DNA from: Moniliophthora roreri
Taxonomy: Eukaryota > Basidiomycota > Agaricomycetes > Agaricales > Marasmiaceae
Length of the DNA: 64,000 nt
Direction: 5' to 3'
Assembly (NCBI GenBank): GCA_001466705.2
Contig: LATX02000178.1
Coordinates: 186,001-250,000 of the forward strand
How positions within the stretch are numbered: position 1 is the stretch's first letter; every line of letters begins with the position of its first letter. A program made the translations under genes and the position numbers. This document shows, piece by piece, positions 1-10,102 of this stretch. Under the pieces are notes generated by a model that was not told where the DNA came from, ran no database searches, and was given only the letters and a program-made list of their open reading frames with translations.

Positions 1-432
1 AAAGAAAAGGGATTGAAGAAGGAGGATATGATTAAGCGGCTGTTTGTGTTTAGTGATATGCAGTTTGATGCTGCGGATACTGGGGAAGAGGGCAAGTGGG
101 AAACGACGTATGACACAGTCAAGAAGGCGTATGAAGAGGCTGAGTATGATGTTCCAGAGATTGTGTATTGGGATTTGGCGGCTGGTGGTACGGTTGAAGT
201 TCAGGGAGACAGGGAAGGTGTGGCGATGATGAATGGCTGGTCGGCCAACTTGATGAAGGTGTTCTTTGGTGAAGAGGTGGAGCCTGAACCTGAGGAAGAA
301 GGCTGGGAGACGGTTAAGAAGGAGAAGACTGGTGAGAAGGAAAAGGAGGAGGAGGAAAGATTCAACCCGATCAATGTGATGAAGCGGGCTGTTGCAAAGG
401 ACAGCTTCAAGGGTCTGGTCGTCGTTGATTGA
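1..432 (+). CDS. DUF2828 family protein, 3' end only
   Basis: The reading frame is open from base 1 and stops at 430-432, so this is the C-terminal part (143 residues) of a gene that starts outside the window. The pattern RLFVFSDMQFDAA, then a W-x-T-x-Y segment, PEIVYWDLA, a VAMMNGWS-like stretch and a closing FNPINVMKRAV...GLVVVD is what I know from the C-terminus of DUF2828 proteins, which carry a TROVE-like N-terminal part and a von Willebrand A-like C-terminal part. The acidic, lysine-rich insert around residues 95-120 of the visible part is a typical variable loop. Function is unknown. Family assignment is from memory of the conserved motifs and is fairly secure; nothing can be said about the start. 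Confidence 0.8.
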   Translation, partial: KEKGLKKEDMIKRLFVFSDMQFDAADTGEEGKWETTYDTVKKAYEEAEYDVPEIVYWDLAAGGTVEVQGDREGVAMMNGWSANLMKVFFGEEVEPEPEEEGWETVKKEKTGEKEKEEEERFNPINVMKRAVAKDSFKGLVVVD

Positions 433-605
433 ACTGAGTGTGAACTTGCTTAAATTATCTCTACTCGCTGTATAACTATACCCTTTCGTAGCATTGCATT
501 TTGTATTTTACAATCATCCCAGTTCATGTCTGTAATATAGTGTCATTCAATAACATTATTTTCATTGTCCGGGTCCGTCAAAGAAGTAAGCAGCATGTCT
601 CGAGC

Positions 606-870
606 TCACCGCGGTACTTGCATCCGCAAATCTAAGGGGTACATGCAGACATCGAGAATCTTGCTCTGCATCCCTGACGTCAACACGAGACAGGCGGCAC
701 GTCGAACAGCCAGAATCGTTCCTGTATCTCTGCTGAAAACTTGAACACCACTATAACAATCTCTTGATTCTTGCAGAATTCCGAGACACAGAAGCCAGAA
801 TCGACAGAATTGACGGTATGTAGGAACATGAAGTACCCCAGACGCCACTTTCCTCCTTTGCTCCTTATAA
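606..870 (-). pseudogene. SDR oxidoreductase fragment, decayed 3' end
   Basis: This is a degenerate copy of the 3' part of the SDR gene at 1741-3051. On the minus strand one frame reads TVNSVDSGFCVSEFCKNQE, against TVNSLNPGFCISEFDRNQE in the intact gene. A second piece at about 606-668 matches the last exon of the intact gene at the DNA level (agaatct, ctctgcat and neighbouring blocks). The part between is rearranged and the surrounding frame has lost the rest of the fold (no nucleotide-binding segment, no YxxxK). It is read as a relic of a tandem duplication. Confidence 0.6.
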
Positions 871-1740
871 CCAGCATCTCTCCATCTTGTTCAACCTTCT
901 TTAGATATGCAAAGAGATACCTGCGCACCTCCGTGATCGTCTCCTTTGTACAGCCTTCCATAAACTTTTGAAGTTCATAGAATGAAGTGGGATCACACTA
1001 ATCCCGCTTGGGGCCGAGACAACCGACCGTGGGAGACATCCAGGTTGTGGAGTTTTTCGGCAGTCTTAGCATTCAGTCCAAAAGATAAATGAAGAGAGCA
1101 AAATGTATACGTACTTGTGTTCTTCATAATTAGGACAATTTGTATCCCGTAGAGAAGTTCCAACGGTTTGACATCGCACGCGGCATCCCAGCCCCATAGT
1201 GATTGGGAACAAGATCTGTAGCAAGTATTCCTCATCGAATTTCGCCTCTTCAAGTCTTGTTAGTGTGTTCCTCGGAGCCTGTCGCTTCTGCGCAGAGAGC
1301 GGCTTTTAGTACGATACAGAATGGTGGTACGACAGCGAAGAATCTGGCATGAAGCCACGAGCAAAGTCCCCTGTACCCCACTGGAAGAAGAGGCTCAGCT
1401 CGTTTATGTCACGACATTTCAAATCGTAAAGCTTGCAAAGGAGGCTTGTAGAAGGCCATGCTCTGGAGATATTGGCTGAAAAGAGTAGTAAAGAATGGAG
1501 AGTGGACGCGGTAATAATCGGTGCCTTCATAAAAGGTTAATCTGAGTGCTATTCGCGTCGATGAGCCATGACCATCAGTGTAAATCGCACAGCCATGTGT
1601 ATATAAGTGCCGATACTGTTGTTTGAAGACTATGCATTCATACCTGTAGTCTAGCATCAACAAATAACATAAAATCCTATCCTATGTCCGAGTCCGTTAT
1701 ATGTATTCGTATGGGGGGAGGAAAGTAGCACACGCCGAGC
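871..1740. other. Intergenic, no gene recognised
   Basis: Several open frames of 70-90 codons occur on the minus strand, but none shows splice sites, conserved motifs or plausible composition. Given the SDR fragment just before it, part of this stretch may be unrecognisable duplicated SDR DNA. Confidence 0.4.
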
Positions 1741-3051
1741 TCACTGCAGACACTTCTCGACTACTTGTTGTATCCGCGGATCCACGTTCTTGCAAACATC
1801 AAGAATCTCACTCTGCATTATTATAGTCAGCACGAGAGGGATGTCGATGTTTCGAACATTTGCTCACCCAAAATCGTTCCTGCATCTCTGCCCCAAACTC
1901 GCTCACAACATCGTCACTTGGCTCAACCACCTTACTGCCGGATACGAACGCTCCTCGCATCTGCTCTTCGTTTTCTATTTGGGCAATGGCGGCATAAACC
2001 AGTTGTCGGCTGCCTTCTTCCGTTGTAAAGGCAAGGACCTTTTTCATCAGCCGACCGAGCAACGCCATAGCACCTTCTTGATTCCTGTCGAATTCGGAGA
2101 TACAGAAGCCAGGGTTGAGAGAGTTGACGGTTATTGTATTTGGAAGCCTCTTTTGCAATGCCCGGGCAAAGTATACGTTGAGTACTGAAAAATGATGTCA
2201 GTGCTCTATGTACTTAGTAGCGTCAAGAAGCCGGAACTACGCACACTTCGAGTCAAAATATCTTTGTGTGGAGGAGCTGGGAAGTGCCTGGTTTATACAA
2301 TGACATTACTTTGTAGAGTATGAATGACTCACGTTCTTTGATGGAACTCCTTACTAGACATTTCTTTCAGCATACTCTTGCTCTTCACCACCTTGTCGTC
2401 CCTCACAAGATTAGACCAGTAATGGACCTCACTAGCGACCATGACCAGTCTAGGAGTCGTATTATGCTCTGCTGCCGTTCGAAGCATATAGGGTAAGAGG
2501 AGAAGAGCGTGCAGCGAGGGTGCGATGTCGTTGACCTGAAAGCTGGGGCGGTTGTCAGCATCCGTCTTTGGTAGAGTAAGCAAAGACTCACATGGATGCC
2601 CATCCATCTTCAGTCACTTCATACTCATCTGAGCCCATGACGCCTGCGTTTTCGATGAGAATGTCTAAACGACCCCCTTCCTTCTCGAATTTGTTGACAA
2701 AGGCCTTCACCGACGCGAAATTGGACAAGTCAATGGTCCATAGTTCTGCTTTGCTGTAGCCTGTCTCTGCTTTTATTTCTTAAGTACAATCCGAGGTGAA
2801 TGAGTACACCTGTCATCTTAGAATTACGTGCTTAACTCACTCGCAACGGCTGCTTCTCCCTTGGCTTTGTTTCTGCACCCCATAATGAGTCGTTCTGGAT
2901 TCATGGACGCAAAGTGCTTGCATGCTTCGAATCCGAGACCCGTATTGGCACCGATGAGGACGACGGTCTTGCCAGAGAGATCGGTTTTTACGACTGAGGC
3001 TGGTTTGCTGAACTGGCCTTTTATAAACTGTGAGAATGTGAGGGGAGCCAT
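1741..3051 (-). CDS. Short-chain dehydrogenase/reductase (retinol dehydrogenase/WWOX-like)
   Basis: A hand-spliced model of six exons (3051-2841, 2778-2592, 2542-2333, 2261-2245, 2184-1868, 1812-1741) gives 337 residues. The start follows from MAPLTFSQFIKGQ preceding the Rossmann segment. Visible family features are the nucleotide-binding glycine motif GANTGLG (about residues 34-40), the N-A-G turn ENAGVMG, the catalytic YxxxK as YFDSK split by a 17-nt microexon, and TVNSLNPGF after it. The family transfers hydride between NAD(P)H and alcohols or ketones; the substrate cannot be told. Splice sites were chosen so that phase is kept and the YxxxK motif is complete. Decayed copies lie on both sides (606-870 and 3430-3530), so this is the survivor of a local duplication. 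Confidence 0.85.
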
Positions 3052-3429
3052 GGGGGATGAAAAATAGGGTTGCAAGGCATGGAATGTTCCACCTGTAGTT
3101 TTGTACTGATCTGGGCCTGGTTCATGGGAACCTGAGCTGGTATGCTGACCGAAGCCATGACTGTTCTGTGTTCGCGTCAAGCCGATGGAACACGTCGTGG
3201 ACGAGTGAAGGAACCAATCCAATTGGCAAACGGCTCGGTTAAACGGCTGGGCTGATATCTATCCTATTTATCTATCCCTACCTATCTCTCTGCTCATCAT
3301 TAGTACGTCAGTCAGAGCAGGCTCGTAATACGCTGCGCCTTTCCAGTAACCGAGGCACATCGCCTTGTCGAAATTCCTGAACTTGGCGAGTCGAGGTTCC
3401 TAGTGTTTCGTCTTGACGTTTGAAATTGG

Positions 3430-3530
3430 GGTGAGCGTGCAGTGAGGGTGCGATATCGTTGGCCTGGAATCTAGAGTAGTTGCCTGAGTAGCCGTCTTTG
3501 AGTAGAGCAAGCGGTCCAGCTGAATGCCGA
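3430..3530 (-). pseudogene. SDR fragment (exon 3/intron 2 region)
   Basis: The DNA here (for example gcgtgcagtgagggtgcgat, then agccgtctttg and agtagagcaag) matches 2500-2590 of the intact SDR gene across the exon 3 start and intron 2, with substitutions and no usable splice sites. No other exon of the gene is found nearby. Confidence 0.6.
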
Positions 3531-4047
3531 CTGAAGCCATGGTCGCTTGCTGGAACGCAAGGACCCTATCCGAACCGGTTAAAGGCCGAAGTCATGACAG
3601 TCGTTTGATCTGGTTGTTTTATTTCAGATTGATCGTGGACTTGACCGCAAAAAGAGTCGACGACCCCCTGGGGCCAGAGGCCTGAGATCAGAGACCTAGG
3701 AGCAGAACCTAGGAGCAGAATTCAGGAGCGATTACTTTTGCAAACAGCTATCCATCTCTTCATCCGCTCGCATCCGAGCACTCGTCCACCTGTCGAGCTG
3801 AGAGCAAGCTCGGATTTCGAACCTGCTCCGCAGCAAGGTTCTTAATGCTTCGCCACCGGCTGTTTCGCTGCCTGCAAGTCGATCATTTATTGGCATCGAG
3901 GACTTGCCAATACTAGATCAAAAGGCCCTATCTTACTCCTCCACTCGATCAACATTCCCAGCGCAAGCCGACACCTTGACAACCAAAGGTGTTTCGTTTC
4001 ATTGAAATGTTTTGTAGTTGCTTCATAGTAAGACATAGCTTGGACGT
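3531..4047. other. Intergenic; small imperfect direct repeat
   Basis: No gene is seen. Around 3695-3730 the unit cctaggagcagaa occurs twice in a row and a third time in altered form (ttcaggagc), a minor tandem repeat. The rest is the promoter side of the next gene. Confidence 0.4.
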
Positions 4048-4056
4048 TATATATAA
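4048..4056 (+). promoter_or_regulatory. TATA box of the secreted protein gene
   Basis: tatatataa lies 96 bases upstream of the ATG at 4152, a usual distance for strongly expressed genes of secreted proteins in this group. Confidence 0.5.
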
Positions 4057-4151
4057 GAACGTATTCCATCACATCTCAAAATCCAGGCTCTCCACTTCCC
4101 TCGTTCATTCCCACTTCAGTCTCTCCTTAACACCCAGCTCAACTACCAGAC

Positions 4152-4900
4152 ATGCCTTCTTTCCGTGCCATCTCATACTACCTTGTTGCTGCCCTTGCCG
4201 CAGTATCATTCACCAGTGCCATTCCGACACCTTTGCTCCCGGTTGACGCCATCGCTCCTGCTGTACACGCAAGGTGTGGAGAATGCGAGGCTAATCCTCT
4301 CCCTGTTCTTGTCCGTGGCGTCCAGGACAAGATCACTCCATTGGCCGACAAGCTCAGTGAGTATCATTTGCTATAGTTCTCACTTTGCTTGCGACGCTCA
4401 TCTCGGTTTAGAGAACCTTCCCGCTGCTGACTGCACACGCGACAACGTCGCGCCTATCGTGAAGGAGATAAAGGACATCATCATCGATGCTTCCGCCAAG
4501 GTCCGAGTCTATCTCGATGCCGACGTCGACCTAGACATCCTTTTGGCTGGATCTGCGAACGGTGGTGCTGCTATCTCCGTCGAGGCTTTCGCCAGCATCC
4601 TTGCTGGACTGGTTAATGTGAGCAGTTCATTTCATACTCACCGTCAATCCTTCTGACCATGTGTCGTAGGTTGTCGTCACTGCCTGCGTCTCCGTTCTCA
4701 ACCTTAAAGTTGATCTTGAAGTGATGATGAATATCCTTGCGGATTTGTGCGTTACGCTCAGCGTGTTCATTCAATTATGCACCAGACTCGTCGTTGGGTT
4801 GTCTGCGTCTCTTATCTTGCAAATTGGTGCTTTCCTTGCACTTTGTCTGCAGCTCGGGATCAAGGTCTCCGTCGGTTTGATTTTGGGAATTGCTCTCTAG
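4152..4900 (+). CDS. Small secreted or membrane-associated hydrophobic protein
   Basis: Three exons (4152-4356, 4412-4617, 4670-4900) give 213 residues. The protein opens with a signal peptide (SYYLVAALAAVSFTSAIPTP), followed by a CGEC motif, an amphipathic middle and a very hydrophobic C-terminal third rich in L, V and C (residues about 138-213) with two or three possible membrane-spanning stretches. I do not recognise a named domain; it resembles the small, poorly annotated secreted or membrane proteins common in agaricomycete genomes. Introns are 55 and 52 bases with GTGAGT/GTGAGC donors. A TATA box sits 96 bp upstream. It might act at the cell surface, but that is inferred only from the signal peptide and hydrophobicity. 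Confidence 0.75.
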
Positions 4901-5119
4901 AATATTTGGTCTTCGTTGCATAGGTGTATTCCCTTGATATTATACCCTATATACCTCGTGTAATTACGCCAAGCATATGGTATCGCACAAGGTACATTGA
5001 GGAATGTGTGGTAGATTCAAAAAGTCTTCTCTATAGTTTTAGCGAGCCTGAGTCGCGGAACTGGTCAAGCGTCATTATCATTACCGCAGGACAAAGAAAC
5101 TGACCGAATTCCCACTCCC

Positions 5120-6129
5120 TCACGAACGGTTGTCTATCAAAGCCTGCATCTCCTTCCAAGTAGGATATCCCTTCACAATTGCCTTCATACTACTAACCCA
5201 GCCGTTCGGGGCGCAGCGAGATTGGAATCCAGGAGAAATGCGTTCAGCGATCTGTATCGCATCCTCCAACGAAGACATGGAAAGCGGGGTCTGCTCCTTC
5301 AACTGCATGAAGAGTGTCCTGGCCGCTACTTTCTGAATACGAACTGAGGTGTCCTTGAATTCCGAAAGATTTGATAGCGACAGCCATTCTCCGGAGCCAG
5401 TTTCTATGATGGACTGGTAATGTGTCATGCACTGCTTCCATTTGTCGGAATAGATTGCCTGGAATAAATGGTAGCAAATTCATTGGTGCATCGACAGTGA
5501 GAGAAAGTAAGTACTCACATAATTTATACAAGCGTTTGGATGATCACGCAAATGACCGAGGGCTTCATGAAGAGGGAGTTGCATTGATCGACGAACAAGA
5601 TAATCTACATTTTCCAGTTCATCCCGGGATAGCTTGTAGCACAGGAAGCGCAAGGATAATTCTGGCGATAGTTTTTCTGTATGCTTCCTCCACGGCAAAG
5701 AAGAATCTACATGAGTTGCGTGACGAAGCATCAATACCTAAGGGACGTACTCTATCATGGCCCCACAAGCCTGTAATGCGATGTTATTCCCATACTTGTC
5801 TGCCGCTTCGAAGAAGGCAAGTAACGCATCGAGTCCCATATGACTGATGTCGGGAAGAGCAGCATTGTGCGAGAATTGGAGGAGTAAGAGGAGCACGGCC
5901 GCAGTCTCGCTGAGGGTAACAATGTCTCCTTTCCAATGGGTTACCGAATCTACGTTTGGAAAGGCTTCATTGAACACAGAGAGGTTTTTCGTGTGAGAGC
6001 CCAGTAAAATTCCATCCGAGGATTGAAGGATAATGTCGACGGGAATCTGGCAGTTCTCAATGGCTAAAGTGGTCTTCAGCTATTCGACATGGTCTAATTG
6101 CGCTGGTACGCACCTTCGCAGACCAACAT
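5120..6129 (-). CDS. BTB/POZ domain protein, tandem copy 1
   Basis: Four exons (6129-6114, 6063-5751, 5687-5519, 5458-5120) give 278 residues. The first exon is only 16 nt (MLVCE plus one base). The N-terminal half has the short fungal BTB pattern: VDIILQSSDG, an (S)HTKNLSVFNEAF segment, ..VVLLLLLQFSHN.., then DALLAFFEAADKYGN. The C-terminal half is helical and ends after GYPTWKEMQALI. BTB domains mediate dimerisation and can recruit cullin-3; in agaricomycetes many such proteins have no known role. Exon sizes match the next gene (16, 313 and 169 nt are identical), so the two are tandem duplicates on the same strand. The exon 3 acceptor was set by alignment with the paralogue. Confidence 0.8.
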
Positions 6130-6555
6130 GATAATGAAACAATCCGATAGTTTGTACAATGCCCCAGTGCCAGCACTGAACCAGAAAGATGCATTATTTT
6201 TTTAAAAAAGAAATCATAACGATGATTGACTTACCCGTATTTGTGATAATGGAGTTTTCGTTGGAAAGGCTTCAGCTGCTGGCCAGCGTCGATGGTGGAC
6301 ACGCGCCAAAAACGCGACAAATACAAACACCTGACCCTATCATGGATATCCCCTCGAGGAAATGTCCGACGACGGACCGACGTGTTCAAAATTTGGTTCA
6401 AAGTCGTACGCGTGTCCGCGACTTTGCCTCGAATGAGAAATCACCAAGTCGTTCTTCCTTGGATAAATCGCTCCTTAAAGAGGAATCTTTTACAAAGTAA
6501 ATAAGGTACATATAATCATCAGGGGAGCGTGCGACCGCCGGTGAGACTGCGATAC

Positions 6556-7557
6556 TCAGCTGAGGCCTTGATCTCTGAGCTCCTTCATCTCCCTCCATGT
6601 AGGATAACCCCCGACAACATCTCGGAAAGATTGAACCCATCCCGTTGGAGAACAGCGCACTCTAAAACCCGGTGATATCTGTTCAGCTAGCCCAATTGTA
6701 TCATCCAAGGCAGACAGAGAAAGAACGGGGTTCTCCTCAAGCTTCATGAAGAGAATTTGAGCAGCCATTTTATGAATCCTAGTTGGACGATCTTCGTATC
6801 TCGCCAATTTCTGTGGCTCAAGCCAACTGCCTGATTTGCTGTCTATGAGGCTGCGGTACGTGACCATGGACTCTTTCCATCTATCAGCATACAGTGCCTG
6901 TACAAGTGATAAATCAAAGTTCTCGGAAATAAGTGTGGGTTTCGCACATAAATGTGAAGGGCACTGGGGTAATCCCTCAGCTGGTTGAGAGCTTGGTGGA
7001 GGGGAAGAGTCATACTACGGCGTACCGCACTATCGATGTCTTCCAAATCATCCCGAGCAATTTTGTATCGCAAGAAGCGGAGCGACTCTTCAGGTGACAT
7101 ATTGTTGACGCGGTTTCTGAAAAAACCAGTAAGAGGGTGTGAGTTTCGTTGAGTACAAGACAGATTGCAAACGCACTCGATTAGACCTCTACAAACGTGT
7201 AACGCAATATGATTCCCATACTTGTCTGCTACTTCAGCAAAGGAGATGAGGGCATCCAGCCCTAGGTAACTGATATCTGGAATAATATTATTATGCGAGA
7301 ATTTGAGCAGAAGGAGTAAGGCATCAGCATTCTCGCTGAGGCTAACGACATCTCCTTTTGCTTGAGTAACGGAACCAGACAGTGGGAATGCCTCGTTGAA
7401 GGACTCTAGATTTCTGGAGTGTGTGGCAAGCAACTTGCCGTCTGCGGATTGTAAAAATATATCGATAGCAAGTTGGCAGTTCTCGATCACTTGAAATCGG
7501 GTAGGCCTAAGCGGTGGTCGTGGTGGGAAAACATTGCTCACCTTCACAAACCGCCAT
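6556..7557 (-). CDS. BTB/POZ domain protein, tandem copy 2
   Basis: Four exons (7557-7542, 7489-7177, 7116-6948, 6897-6556) give 279 residues with the same architecture as the gene downstream: a 16-nt first exon (MAVCE), VDI/IDIFLQSADGK, DALISFAEVADKYGN, a helical C-terminal half and GYPTWREMKEL near the end. Side by side the two proteins are clearly homologous along their full length but far from identical, so the duplication is not recent. An alternative start in the long frame that reads through intron 1 would add a proline-rich leader, but that stretch has a GTGAGC donor and an AAG acceptor, so the spliced form is preferred. Function is not known beyond BTB-mediated interaction. Confidence 0.8.
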
Positions 7558-7850
7558 TTCTACAAGATAAAACGAATCCAAAGGATGTCTTTCTCTTCTG
7601 GTGCCAGATAGCGTGCCAATGACGGGTAGTAACTCGTAGAAATTGGCCTATTTTGCCCTTTGTATTGCTCTGACTAGTGGTGGGTCAAGGTCAAGGCGGT
7701 GGTCTGAGGTCTCAGCAACTCAGACGCGACCTTTAGAGTGGTCACATGCTTCTCTCTCACGTGGACCCCGAACATCGTCGACGTGTCCAAAAAGTTCAGA
7801 GGATCCACACGACCTCCTTCCTGCATCCTCCTTTACACTCTTGAAACAAA

Positions 7851-8941
7851 ATGCGTCTGGGTATTCTCGCGACTCTTCTCTCGGCTGTTGCACTAGTATT
7901 TGCTCAGGAAGAAGGAGAAACCGAGCGAGGTATGTCTTTATCCTTCGATTCTACCCTTCAGAGTTGGCAGCTCCTTTTCACCTGAACGCTCGTTTAAAGA
8001 GGAAAGCTGATGGTCTTTGTAGTGTTGGAAACGAACCCCGAATTCGCAGTCGGAGCCTCTGCTCAGTGGCCGGAGAGCAATCCGTTCGGACGTATGTCGT
8101 TCTTGGTTCTTCCGTGTTCTTCGACTAATTATCCATTGGTTCCTGGAATGCAGACGTAGTCAATGGCGAGCGAAACACACTCTCGGTCCTGGTGGAGAAC
8201 AAATCTGACAAGAACGTCACGCTGCTTACCATTGGAGGCTCGATACATCAACCAGACACTGACAAGTTGCTCAAGAACGTACGTTCGGTGTAGTGTTCTC
8301 GTTCCTGCGCGGCCTCCGTAACTGAATTTGTTTTCAGTTGACAACTCTCACATATGGCATTGACCTCCTTGAGGGTGTCAAACTCCAACTTCCCTATTCT
8401 TTCCATAGCGAGTTCAAGGTACTTCACTTGCCGCGCCTACATAATTTGAACCACGCTGACGACCATGGAAATAACAGACTGGAGACCACCGTCTGAACCT
8501 TTGGCTCGAGCATCTTACTGATGTATGTGCTACTCTGTCCTATGGTGTTTCGTGGTGTCTGATATGACGTAGAATGAGAAATACCGCGTCCAAGTCCTCG
8601 ACTCCATCATTACTGTCGTTGAGCCTGAAGGATCCTTGTTTGATTTTAAACTCCTCATTACCTACCTGATCACGGCTGGCTTCCTCGGTGGCTTGGGATA
8701 CGTCGCCTACCTATCTTTTGCACCTCAGCCCAAGTCAAGGCCTAAAAAGTCCAAGATCAGCGAGCCTGTCGAGGTTACTGCGACTGGTGCCGGTGGATAT
8801 CAAGAGGAATGGATTCCCGCACACCATATCAAAAAGCCAAAGAAGGCTACTGGAAGCAGGCCTACGAGTGGTGATGAGTTGAGCGGCGGTGAGACCAGCG
8901 GTGCAGAAAGTTCTGGAAAGAAGATCAGGAAGAGAAAGTAA
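7851..8941 (+). CDS. Translocon-associated protein alpha (TRAP-alpha/IRC22-like)
   Basis: Six exons (7851-7929, 8023-8091, 8154-8278, 8338-8418, 8478-8522, 8573-8941) give 255 residues. Features in order: cleavable signal peptide (MRLGILATLLSAVALVFA), an acidic mature N-terminus, a beta-sandwich-like lumenal domain (RNTLSVLVENKSDKNVTLL, then TLTYGIDLLEGVKLQLPYSF), a single membrane helix at about residues 160-180 and a cytosolic basic, Ser/Gly-rich tail ending KKIRKRK. This is the layout of TRAP-alpha (SSR1), called IRC22 in fungi. It sits at the Sec61 channel in the ER and helps certain secretory proteins through. The six-exon model keeps frame throughout. Confidence 0.85.
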
Positions 8942-9261
8942 GCTGGCGGCAGCAGGAAGGGACGAATGTAGGACCAAAAGCTGTCTGGGCTGAACCTACT
9001 ATGGATAGGATATGGATGGGTTCGAGTTATGGGTTTGTAAACCGCAGACGGCAATTCTATCTAATCTTATTTTGGCGGTTCCATATCCTAGTCTGTGATT
9101 TGAGTGACACCACTTTGAGCTTCTAAACCCATGTTCTAACAACTTCGTCAGTTTTTGCTGAATCGTGCGTAAGTTAATAACATACGCCCCTTTCATTTCG
9201 TTAGGTGCTAATCTATGTATTTTCCTAGATCCCTCGCTCTCTTTATCTCCGTCATTTAATA

Positions 9262-9810
9262 ATGCTACACAGGGACCTTCATGTTGTACAAGTCCGTTGG
9301 ATCCTCACTTTCCAGATGGAGTACGAAATCTTCATCAGTGCTCGAAGACTTCACTCTCCCTACAGACTCGATTCCGGTTGAGTAACCGGCAAGTCCAGCC
9401 TGTTCGAAACCTCCAAGGAGATTATAGCTCAGTCCACCGTTTTCCTACACATTCTTCTGACTTCGTCATCCACCTCAATACCAAAGCGGCTCGCTAAAGC
9501 CTCGATTGTCGAATCCTCGACTTCTTTTATCCCAAGCATCTTCGCCTGTGACGCTCCGTCTATTTTTCACTTCGCCTTTCAGCATTCTGGACCATTAAGG
9601 CACGATGCATCGTCTCCAAGGGATTGTTCGGGGTTCAGCCAAGAAAAGCATATACCTCATTACTGTGGTACACACTGAGAAATCTTTGAGACCTCTTCCT
9701 TTATTTTTGGGTCCAGACACACAGCAGTATCCAAGTGAAGGATAACTGCCGACCTCTGTACTTCTCGGATGAACCGCAGAATGACATACTAGAAATCACG
9801 ATTATATTGG
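9262..9810 (-). CDS. Possible unrecognised small gene or remnant
   Basis: No long frame exists, but the minus strand shows three protein-like stretches near plausible splice sites: about 9790-9680 (REVQRSAVILHLDTAVC..PKIKEEVSKIS), about 9560-9431 (MLGIKEVEDSTIEALASRFG..DDEVRRMC, stop TGA at 9429-9431) and about 9350-9262 (STDEDFVLHLESEDPTDLYN.., stop TAG). Composition is coding-like, rich in charged and aliphatic residues. I could not join them into one consistent model and do not recognise the family. It may be a short gene with several introns or a decayed one. The strand is the same as the RasGEF gene upstream. Confidence 0.25.
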
Positions 9811-10102
9811 CGGGAGAAAGAAAGGCGGATAACTAGCTAGTAGTGAGGACGAGAGAACGAACAGCAATGCAAAACGATAACCGAGCAAGCTATGGAGATT
9901 TGTTACACATATGCATAAGACTTAATACACAAATGGATGTCGTCAGGGAATACAGGAGGCCATTACTAGCGATGAGTGAAAGAAAGAGAAGAAAATGATG
10001 TGCCCGAGTCCATGATTAGAATCACTCCCCAAAGAAATCAAAAGAAATAGGAACGTGAAATGTAAGTATATGTACGCATGGAATAAAATAAGTCTATCCC
10101 GT

